From: Sphingomonas hankookensis
GTDB taxonomy: Bacteria > Pseudomonadota > Alphaproteobacteria > Sphingomonadales > Sphingomonadaceae
NCBI RefSeq assembly: GCF_028551275.1
Contig: NZ_CP117025.1
Coordinates: 1,669,501 to 1,733,500, forward strand
Length of the DNA: 64,000 nucleotides
Direction of reading: 5' to 3'
Shown: piece after piece, positions 24,077-31,132 of the stretch
Layout of the letters: each line of letters opens with the position of its first letter
How positions within the stretch are numbered: position 1 is the stretch's first letter
Program-made: the position numbers and the translations under genes
The notes under the pieces: generated by a model
The model's input: only the letters and a program-made list of their open reading frames with translations
Databases searched by the model: none
Told to the model about the DNA's origin: nothing

Positions 24077-24520
24077 TCACTGGCGCGCAAGCATGCCCTT
24101 CATCTGATCGATTTCCTGCTGCTGCGAGCGGATGATGTCCTGGCACAGCGTCTTCAGCTCGGGGTCACGCAGCGACGCCTCGCGGCACATCAGGATCGCG
24201 CCCGAGTGGTGGGGGATCATCGACCGCAGGAACGCCGTGTCGCCGATCGTCGTCTGCGTGCGGATGAGCGCAAAGCTCGCGACGAACACGACGATCGATC
24301 CGACCAGCAGCAAGCCGTTGGCGCGCTTCGACGGGAACATGTGCGGCATGGCGACGATCATCAGCACGATCATCGGCGTGACCATCATCAGCGCCATGTA
24401 GAACATGTTGAGGTTGTTGTAGAAGCTCGACAGGCGGTCGATCATCACGAACATGACGAAATACATGATGATGCCGCCGACCAGCGACTGCACCGCGAGG
24501 TTCACATAGGGGTTCTTCAT
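24077..24520 (-). CDS. Membrane-anchored DUF305 protein
   Basis: A 147-residue protein: three hydrophobic helices (residues about 8-92, including NLNMFYMALMMVTPMIVLMIVAMPHM), then a short DUF305 part IGDTAFLRSMIPHHSGAILMCREASL with the MIPHHSGAIxM motif. Met-rich helices suggest copper or silver handling. ATG 24520 has GGGAG about 8 bases upstream. It follows copB by 37 bases and is probably co-transcribed with copA-copB. The related protein at 22908 is soluble. Confidence 0.83.
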   Translation of the reverse strand: MKNPYVNLAVQSLVGGIIMYFVMFVMIDRLSSFYNNLNMFYMALMMVTPMIVLMIVAMPHMFPSKRANGLLLVGSIVVFVASFALIRTQTTIGDTAFLRSMIPHHSGAILMCREASLRDPELKTLCQDIIRSQQQEIDQMKGMLARQ

Positions 24521-24557
24521 CCGGCTACTCCCTGCTGCCCGCTCGCCCCCCGGCCAA

Positions 24558-25766
24558 TCAGAACCAGGCGCGAACGCCCGCCACCACGCTGAAGCCGCCG
24601 GTGCCCTCGCCCGCGGCGCGGGCATAGCGCGCCGTGTCGCCGAGCCTGCGCTCCCACGACACGCCGACATAGGGCGCGAACTCGCGTTTGATCTCGTAGC
24701 GCAGCCGCAGCCCGGCTTCCGCGTCCGTCAGTCCGGACCCCAGGCCGCTGGACGGCACGTCCTGCGCCGACAGGTTCAACTCGACGCGAGGCTGCAGCAC
24801 GAGCCGCTGGGTGATGCGCTGGTCGTAATAGCCTTCCAGGCGCCCGAACACGTCGCCCTTGTCGGACAGGAACAGCGCGCCTTCGACGTCGAACCAGTAA
24901 GGTGCGAGCCCTTCGAAGCCGACCGTGGCGTAGGTGCGGTCCGGGCCGGGCCCGAAGTCCTGGCGGACGCCGGCCTGCAGGTTGAAATAGGGCCCGACGG
25001 CCCGGCTGTAGAGCGCCTGCACCTCGCCCTCGGTATTCTCGCGGAACGTCCCTTCGCCCTCGCTCTTGATCGTCAGGCGGTTGATGTCGCCGCCATACCA
25101 GAACTCGCCGTCCCACCTGTAGCCGTCACGGCCGTCGCGGAACTGCACCTCGGCAAGGTTCAGCATCAGCTGCGAATACGACATGCCGCCATGCTCGCGG
25201 CGCAGTGCCGTCCGCGCGGGTGCCATCGCGTCGCGGCCCCACACGCGATCGGCGTAGTTCGCCTCCGGCGCAGCGGGCGCGGGTGCGTTCCCGGCCGGCA
25301 GCGCGGTGCCGCCCTTGCCCATGGGGGCCGAAGAGACGGCAGGCGCGGTCGCCTTGGGGGTGCAGTGACCCTTCGCGGCATGCTCGGGCGGACAATCGGG
25401 ATCGGTCGCGGCCGCAGGTGCAGGTGCAGCAGCCGCAGCGGGTGCCGACTGTTGCGCCGCCGACGTCTTGGGCGTGCAGTGGCCCATCGCCGCATGCTCG
25501 GGCGGGCACGAGGGATCGATCGGTGCCGCACCTGGGGCCGCCGCGGCGGATGATGGCGACGTTGAGGCACGCGGTGCCGGACGCGCAGGCGCCTTGACCG
25601 CCGGCTTCGGCTTAGCCTTCGGCTTCGGCCTCGCCTTCGGCGCGGGCTTGGCCGCCGCAGCCTTCGGCTTGGCGGGCACGGGCATCTTGCAATGGCCCAT
25701 CGCCGCGTGTTCGGGCGTGCACTGGGCGGCCGAAGCCAGCAGCATGGCGCTGAGGACGAGGCTCAT
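24558..25766 (-). CDS. copB: CopB-like outer membrane copper resistance protein with CPPEHAAMGHC repeats
   Basis: A 402-residue protein. After a signal sequence come a long linker of Lys/Pro/Ala repeats and three copies of an 11-residue motif: CTPEHAAMGHC, CPPEHAAMGHC and CPPEHAAKGHC. The C-terminal 220 residues are the CopB/PcoB outer membrane beta-barrel (LMLNLAEVQFRDGRDGYRWDGEFWYGG, ending FSVVAGVRAWF with a terminal Phe). The Cys/His/Met motif probably binds copper. CopA carries the same motif. ATG 25766 overlaps the copA TGA. The repeat-bearing N-terminal part is longer than in classical CopB. Confidence 0.87.
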   Translation of the reverse strand: MSLVLSAMLLASAAQCTPEHAAMGHCKMPVPAKPKAAAAKPAPKARPKPKAKPKPAVKAPARPAPRASTSPSSAAAAPGAAPIDPSCPPEHAAMGHCTPKTSAAQQSAPAAAAAPAPAAATDPDCPPEHAAKGHCTPKATAPAVSSAPMGKGGTALPAGNAPAPAAPEANYADRVWGRDAMAPARTALRREHGGMSYSQLMLNLAEVQFRDGRDGYRWDGEFWYGGDINRLTIKSEGEGTFRENTEGEVQALYSRAVGPYFNLQAGVRQDFGPGPDRTYATVGFEGLAPYWFDVEGALFLSDKGDVFGRLEGYYDQRITQRLVLQPRVELNLSAQDVPSSGLGSGLTDAEAGLRLRYEIKREFAPYVGVSWERRLGDTARYARAAGEGTGGFSVVAGVRAWF

Positions 25767-27649
25767 TTCGTATCTCCGTCGCGCGGCCGGACGGAGACGA
25801 CCTGCATCATCCCGGCGTGCATGTGGTAGAGCATGTGGCAGTGGAACGCCCAGTCGCCGACGGCATCGGTGGTGACGTCGAACGTGGCGGTGCCGCCCGG
25901 CTGGACCTGGATCGTGTGCTTGCGCGGCGCGAACTCGCCATGACCCGTGACGAGCTCGAAGAAGTGCCCGTGCAGATGGATCGGGTGACCCATCATCGTG
26001 TCGTTGACCAGCGTGACGCGCACCCGCTCGTCCTTCAGGAACGGTATCGGCTTCCTGACCTCGCTGAGCTTCTCGCCGTCGAACGCCCACATGTAGCGTT
26101 CCATGTTGCCGGTGAGGTGGATGCGCATCGACCGGTCGGGCGCGCGCACGTCCGGGTTGCGGTCGACCGCCATCAGGTCGGTGTAGACCAGAACCTTGTG
26201 GCCGACGTCCTCGAGGCCCTGACCCGGCTCGCCCATCCGGTCGACCGGCATCGGCGAAATGGTCTGCACGGTCGGCGTCTTCTTGACCTCCGGCGCGACC
26301 GAGAAGTCGCGCATCGAGTGATCCATGCCGCCCGACGCGTGGTCCATCGCGCCCTGCTGACCACCGCCGGTCGCAGCGTCGCCGGTCGGCTTGCAATGGC
26401 CCATGGCGGCGTGTTCCGGCGGACATGCCGGTGCCGCCGCGCCTGCCGGCTTGGCGTGGCCCATGGCGGAATGGTCCATGCCCGCCATCGATCCGCCGGA
26501 GCCGTGGTCCATGCCGCCCATGCCCATGTCCTTCATGTCGGCGAGCGGTCGGCGGCGCAGCGGCGGGACGGCAGCGGCCATGCCCTCACGCGGCGCGAGG
26601 GTGGCGCGCGCCATGCCGGACCGGTCGACGCTTTCGCCGACGATCGTGTAGGCGCGCTCATCGGCGGGCTGGACGATGACGTCGTATGTCTCGGCGACCG
26701 CGATCTGCATCTCGTCGACGGCGACGGGGCGGACCGGCAGGCCGTCGGCCTGGACGACCGTCATCTTGAGGCCGGGGATGCGGAAGTTGAAGGTGGTCAT
26801 AGCCGAAGCGTTGATGATCCGCAGCCGCACCTGCTCGCCGGGGCGGAAGAGGCCGGTCCAGTTGTCGCGCGGGCCGTGGCCGTTGACGAGATAGGTGTAG
26901 GTGCTGCCGGTCACGTCGGCGACGTCGGTGGGGTCCATGCGCATGGCGCCCCATTCCAGCCGTTCCTTGGCCGACTGGTCCTTGCCCGCGAGCAGGCCGG
27001 CCAGCGTCTGCTTCTGGAAGTTGAAGTAGCCGCCCTGCTGCTTGAGCTTCTTGAAGATGATGTGCGGGTGCATCTGGCTGTGGTCGGACAGCACGATCAC
27101 GTGCTCGCGGTCCGACTGGATCGGGTCGACGCCCTTGGGGTCGATGACGATCGGGCCGTAGTGGCCGAGCTGCTCCTGCAGGCCCGAATGGCTGTGATAC
27201 CAGTAGGTGCCCGACTGCACGATCGGGAATTCGTAGGTGAAGGTCGAGCGCGGCTTGATGCCGGGGAAGCTGACGCCGGGCACGCCGTCCATGTGGAACG
27301 GCAGGATGAGCCCGTGCCAGTGGATCGAGCTGTCCTCGTCGAGCGCGTTCTCGACGTGCAGCCGCACGTTCTGGCCTTCGCGCAGGCGGATGAGCGGGGC
27401 CGGCACCGTGCCGTTGATGCCGATGGCGTGGCTCTCGCGACCGTCGATCATCATCATCTGGTGCGCGATGCGCAGGGTGATGTCCTCGCCCGACACCGTC
27501 GGCAGCGGCTTGACGATCCCTGCGGATACCGACTGCGCCCAGGCGGGCATGTAGGCCGCGAGAGCGAGGCCGCCGCCGGTCAGCGTGGCACCGCGCAGAA
27601 GCTGGCGGCGATCGATGGTGCGCGTCATGGATGTTCCGGTGTCTGCCAT
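25763..27649 (-). CDS. copA: CopA-family multicopper oxidase
   Basis: A 628-residue Tat-exported oxidase. The N-terminus has a twin-Arg signal DRRQLLRGATLTGGG. All copper motifs are visible: HWHGLILPFHMDGVPG, YWYHSHSGLQEQLGHYG, HPIHLHGHFFELV and HCHMLYHMHAGMM. The Met/His-rich middle (residues about 370-440) has MGGMDHGSGGSMAGMDHSAMGH and a CPPEHAAMGHCK motif shared with CopB. It oxidises Cu(I) in the periplasm. ATG 27649 is used; ATG 27628 is an alternative that keeps the Tat signal. It is the first gene of a copA-copB-DUF305 operon. Confidence 0.92.
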   Translation of the reverse strand: MADTGTSMTRTIDRRQLLRGATLTGGGLALAAYMPAWAQSVSAGIVKPLPTVSGEDITLRIAHQMMMIDGRESHAIGINGTVPAPLIRLREGQNVRLHVENALDEDSSIHWHGLILPFHMDGVPGVSFPGIKPRSTFTYEFPIVQSGTYWYHSHSGLQEQLGHYGPIVIDPKGVDPIQSDREHVIVLSDHSQMHPHIIFKKLKQQGGYFNFQKQTLAGLLAGKDQSAKERLEWGAMRMDPTDVADVTGSTYTYLVNGHGPRDNWTGLFRPGEQVRLRIINASAMTTFNFRIPGLKMTVVQADGLPVRPVAVDEMQIAVAETYDVIVQPADERAYTIVGESVDRSGMARATLAPREGMAAAVPPLRRRPLADMKDMGMGGMDHGSGGSMAGMDHSAMGHAKPAGAAAPACPPEHAAMGHCKPTGDAATGGGQQGAMDHASGGMDHSMRDFSVAPEVKKTPTVQTISPMPVDRMGEPGQGLEDVGHKVLVYTDLMAVDRNPDVRAPDRSMRIHLTGNMERYMWAFDGEKLSEVRKPIPFLKDERVRVTLVNDTMMGHPIHLHGHFFELVTGHGEFAPRKHTIQVQPGGTATFDVTTDAVGDWAFHCHMLYHMHAGMMQVVSVRPRDGDTK

Positions 27650-27946
27650 AGGTGGATCTGCCTTCTGATACGCGCCGGACGCCCTTAGCCCTCGATCGTT
27701 CCAGCGCCCGTTCGGGCATGCCTCGCCGAAGCGGGGGCGCTCGTCGCACGCCCGGCTGGCGACGGCTGGCGCGGCGCGCTTCAGATCGGTCCGCGACGAG
27801 TGGCCGCGCTTCGGCCAGCGCCGCCGCGTCGATGCGAGGCGGATCGGGAGCGCCGTCCCGAGCGCGATCGCGCCGTCAAGCTGACGGCACCTGACTGCCA
27901 GTCCGGGGGGAGGGGCGGGGAAGAGCCTTACGAGAAGGAAAAGAGC
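27650..27946. other. Intergenic region between copA and the integrase-like gene
   Basis: About 300 bases separate the divergent copA and 27947 genes and must hold both promoters. GC is high. Only a purine-rich ribosome binding stretch (GAGAAGGAAAAG, 27931-27942) before the 27947 ATG is clear. I found no MerR- or CopR-type operator that I could defend. Confidence 0.4.
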
Positions 27947-28891
27947 ATGAGCGAACTCGACCTGTCGGGTATCGACCCGCTGCGTCGCGGCGAGGTCAGG
28001 CGCCGGATCGGCGTGCTGGACCGCTATCTCGCCATCGAGCGCCCGACGCGCGCCGATGCGGAACGGCATGCCGGCGAGATCGGCATCGGCGTCGCCCAGT
28101 TCTACCGGCTGGCCAAGGCCTGGCGCCTCCACCGCAAGCCGCAGATGGTCGGGGCGGGAGAGCGCGGGCGGCCCAGGACGCGGCGCGACGGCGTGCCCGA
28201 GAAATCGCGGTCAATCGTGGTCGAGGTCATCGGCGAACTCGGCGCGGATGCGAAGCTGGCCGACCTGCTCCGCGAGGTGGCACGACGATGCGAGGCAGCG
28301 GGCACCGTCACGCCCTCGCGCGGCGCCCTGTGGACCTATGTCATGGACGCGCGCGCCACCAGCCCCATCCGGACCAACGAGCCGCGCCGCATCGTGGTTG
28401 GACGCGTATGGGCCGAACTGCCCACGTTGCACGGCGACGGCAACATGTTTCCCGAAGTCGCGATCGCGATGCTCCTGCCCGAACGGACGATCATCGGCAG
28501 CGACGTCTCACTGGACCCCGGCAAGCGCGGCAGTGCGGCACTGGCGCTCGCCCGAGCGTTCGCGACCATGGGCGACGTCCCCGCCGACCTGCAGGTCGAG
28601 GTCTCCGCCGCCGACCGCGAAGAAGTGCTGCCGGTGCACCTCGCGCGTCTCGGCCGCGAACCGCTCCTTGGCGGAAGGTCCACAGGGACGACGATCGCCA
28701 GCAACCTGGGCCGCATGGTCGGCGGGCTGCGTATCCTGCACCGGCCGCACACCGCCAACCCGGATCGCCTGCTGGCTGCCCGATCCGTCAAACCGCTGGA
28801 CGGTGACGCCGCGGCGACCGAGGTGGAACGCGCCATCCGCCGCCACAACGAGGTGATCAGCGGCGATACGGTAGCCGCCGAACCGACCTAG
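27947..28891 (+). CDS. Degenerate integrase-like protein, paralogue 1, next to Tn7-like genes
   Basis: A 314-residue protein. AERHAGEIGIGVAQFYRLAKAWR is a helix-turn-helix like those at the start of Mu/TnsB-type transposases; TPSRGALWTYV forms a second. An RNase H-like strand pattern follows: RIVVGRVWAELPTL, PEVAIAMLLPERTIIGSDVSL. The catalytic Asp of the first strand is replaced (VGRVW where TnsB has YIDGT) and no second Asp or Glu is evident. C-terminal IASNLGRMVGG, LLAARS and AIRRHNEVI match segments of the convergent 28888 protein, so the two are paralogues. It may be a targeting or regulatory subunit of the transposon. Confidence 0.65.
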   Translation: MSELDLSGIDPLRRGEVRRRIGVLDRYLAIERPTRADAERHAGEIGIGVAQFYRLAKAWRLHRKPQMVGAGERGRPRTRRDGVPEKSRSIVVEVIGELGADAKLADLLREVARRCEAAGTVTPSRGALWTYVMDARATSPIRTNEPRRIVVGRVWAELPTLHGDGNMFPEVAIAMLLPERTIIGSDVSLDPGKRGSAALALARAFATMGDVPADLQVEVSAADREEVLPVHLARLGREPLLGGRSTGTTIASNLGRMVGGLRILHRPHTANPDRLLAARSVKPLDGDAAATEVERAIRRHNEVISGDTVAAEPT

Positions 28892-29985
28892 TCGTGCTTG
28901 CCGCCCAGCGTCGCCAACGCCTTGTAAAGGTGCGGCGGCGGTTCAGGCGCTCCCGCGCGAGACAGGTCCAGCGCGTCGTTGTGCGCGTCGGCGGCGCGGC
29001 GTAGCGCGTCGTATGCGTCAGCCTCGGTCCAGGCGGTCATGTCGCTATTCGCGGCGAGCGCATCGCCCGCCAGGGTGCGCGTGGGCGTGAAGGTCACCTT
29101 GCCGAGGCGAGGACCGAGCGTCCTGGCGATCATCCGACCATAGCGTCGCTCGCCGCGCTCAAGGATGAAGTGGGTATCCCTGAACCGGGAATTCAGCTCG
29201 TGCATGACGCTCGAGATCCGGTCGATGTCCTCGCCGGCCGTGATGCGCATCACCGAGAACACGTTCGACCAGCGCCACCGCCCGCCCTCGCGTTCGATCG
29301 TCCGCAGCGCGTCGTTGGCGGCGCCGTTGTGGCCGCGAATCACCGCCTCGATCGCGCCGACGCCGACGCCCAGCACCGCGCCGGTTCCCGCATCCATGCA
29401 GAGGAAGGCGATGTGGGGCCGCCCATCGACACGAGGCAGCGATGTCGCGACGCAATCGGACAGAAGCACCTGACCGAGCGGCATCGAGGAAGCGATCCGC
29501 CGCTGCTCCGCCTGCACGATTTCGCGCAGCTTCGTCATGCCGGGGACCTTCGCGCCCTCCGGCAGGCGCGCGAAGCGAACCATCCTGTCGACCAAGGCGC
29601 TGGTCGACATGTCGCCGAACAGCAGGACCACCTGGCGAGCGGCATCGCTCAACGCTTCCAGAACGTCGCTGTCGACCTTGGACTTGCGCGCGCCCGCGCG
29701 CGCGAAGACGCCGAGCGACGCGAGCGACGGAGTGTCGCGCCATTCGGCGGCGATGCGGTAGAAGCGACTGACGCTCATGTCGCCCGCGAGAGCGGCGGCG
29801 GACACGACGTCCAACTCGCCGCGGCCGCCATCCCATTGCCGCAGCGCCGCGAAGCGCGCCAAAGCCCGCGCCCTCTGCGCCGGCGTAAGGCGCCGCCAGA
29901 CATCCGCCTCGCCGGCCGCACGATCCTGAAAGGCCGCGACCAGCTCCGACGGCAGCGAAACCTCGCGATCGCGGTCCGTTTCCAT
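28888..29985 (-). CDS. Degenerate integrase-like protein, paralogue 2, divergent from tnsA
   Basis: A 365-residue protein. MSVSRFYRIAAEWRD is the helix-turn-helix matching FYRLAKAWR of the 27947 protein. VPGMTKLREIV matches its second helix, and VLLSDCVATSLPRVDGRPHIAFLCMDAGTGAVLGVGVG is the RNase H-like core. Here an Asp is kept on the first strand (SDCVA), but no DDE triad is apparent. GERRYGRMIARTLGPRLGKV and LAANSDMTAW align with the paralogue, as does AADAHNDAL. The last 4 bases overlap the end of the convergent gene. It is divergent from tnsA, with shared upstream repeats. Confidence 0.65.
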   Translation of the reverse strand: METDRDREVSLPSELVAAFQDRAAGEADVWRRLTPAQRARALARFAALRQWDGGRGELDVVSAAALAGDMSVSRFYRIAAEWRDTPSLASLGVFARAGARKSKVDSDVLEALSDAARQVVLLFGDMSTSALVDRMVRFARLPEGAKVPGMTKLREIVQAEQRRIASSMPLGQVLLSDCVATSLPRVDGRPHIAFLCMDAGTGAVLGVGVGAIEAVIRGHNGAANDALRTIEREGGRWRWSNVFSVMRITAGEDIDRISSVMHELNSRFRDTHFILERGERRYGRMIARTLGPRLGKVTFTPTRTLAGDALAANSDMTAWTEADAYDALRRAADAHNDALDLSRAGAPEPPPHLYKALATLGGKHD

Positions 29986-30012
29986 CCGCGCTCATTAACC
30001 ATCGAAGGCGCC

Positions 30013-30092
30013 ATTGTCGAATAAAAACGCGAGTTTTTCATTGCCGCATCGTTCAAGTCATATATATGCAACTTCCGAATAAGAATGCGACT
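30013..30092. repeat. Direct repeats between paralogue 2 and tnsA
   Basis: ATTGTCGAATAAAAACGCGA (from 30013) and ACTTCCGAATAAGAATGCGA (from 30071) match at 16 of 22 positions over their full length and lie 58 bases apart. A partial third copy CATTGCCGCAT is at 30039-30049. The region is AT-richer than all neighbours. Such repeats in front of tnsA are candidates for TnsB-binding sites at an element end, or for operators controlling the divergent genes. Confidence 0.5.
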
Positions 30093-30157
30093 GGTTGAGT
30101 CGTTGCGGCGTCGGCGACGCTGCCGCTCCGCCACGCAGGTTGTGAAAGGCGTCGCGG

Positions 30158-31132
30158 ATGTTGCGAGACGAACAGCGGAACGGGGATGTAGAAACCGAAC
30201 AGTCGATGGCTGCCGCGGGTGGCTCGCCAGCCGCGGGTGCACCGAGTGTCCCGACCTCGCGGCTCCCCGTCTTCACCCACGCGCATCCGCTCGCGGGCTG
30301 GAGCCCGTCGCGGCGTCCCCCTCGGCATCGGGTGATGCGCGTGCCGCACCGGCACGTCGTCGCCGACCATCTCAACGGGGTGAAGGACCCGGCTCGCTGG
30401 GTGCTGATCGGCATCGAGGCCGCGGATGATCTCGGCATGGTGCGCACGGGCATGACCTACGACAAGGACTATGGGACGAGCGCCGGCTTTTTCGAGAAGC
30501 CGCAGCGCCTCCAATTCTTTGAGGGGCCGAACGAGCCGGCGGTCGCCGACCATCTGGAAATGTCGCCGCGCTACCTGGACTTCCAGTTCCAGCCGCTCCG
30601 GCTGACGTTCCGCCGCGCGGACGGCCGCGTGATCCACAAGTATCCCGACGTCGGGATCGAATACGACGACCACAGCGTCCGGTTCGGCGAGATCAAGTCG
30701 GACGACGCGTGGTTCCAAGCGGCAGGCATCCGACGTCCGCTCGAGCGGATCGACATGGCGATGTCGGCCTCGGGCATGGACACGCTGCTCAGAATTAAGG
30801 GGACAGTCTTTCGCAGGGACGAGGTGCAGAAGGCGCACGGCATCGCGATGGAGGCCCGCCTGACGACCTTCGATCCGTCGACCGACGGCGGCCGGGCCCG
30901 CGCGGCCGTCATGGCCGCCGGCGGCCGGGCCCGCTACGCCGACGTCGTCGCCGCCCTCGGCGGCCACCGCGCGCACGCGGTCGACAAGCTCTACGCGATG
31001 CTCATGCGGCGCGTGGTCGACTTCGACCTTTCGTCCGAGCCGACCGCCGACACGCTCGTCACGGCGCCGCGACCCGCGAGCGCGTTCGCGCTCCGCGAGC
31101 TGCTCGCGCGCTTCCAGCGGAAGGTCGCCTGA
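30158..31132 (+). CDS. tnsA: TnsA-like transposon end-cleaving endonuclease
   Basis: A 324-residue protein. In Tn7, TnsA cuts the 5' ends of the element so that TnsA+B give cut-and-paste transposition. The restriction-like active site is visible: Glu134 in DHLEMSPRYLDFQFQP, Asp164 in YPDVGIEYDD, and Glu178-Ile-Lys180 in VRFGEIKSDD. A helical C-terminal region follows, as in the part of TnsA that contacts TnsC. GAAAGG precedes the ATG by 8 bases. The N-terminal 40 residues are unusual and the real start may be later. The TGA overlaps the tnsB ATG. Confidence 0.88.
   Translation: MLRDEQRNGDVETEQSMAAAGGSPAAGAPSVPTSRLPVFTHAHPLAGWSPSRRPPRHRVMRVPHRHVVADHLNGVKDPARWVLIGIEAADDLGMVRTGMTYDKDYGTSAGFFEKPQRLQFFEGPNEPAVADHLEMSPRYLDFQFQPLRLTFRRADGRVIHKYPDVGIEYDDHSVRFGEIKSDDAWFQAAGIRRPLERIDMAMSASGMDTLLRIKGTVFRRDEVQKAHGIAMEARLTTFDPSTDGGRARAAVMAAGGRARYADVVAALGGHRAHAVDKLYAMLMRRVVDFDLSSEPTADTLVTAPRPASAFALRELLARFQRKVA

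Noticed and set aside
27652..27894. 80-codon ORF between copA and 27947
   Set aside because: Arg/Ser-rich low complexity without start signal in a divergent promoter region.
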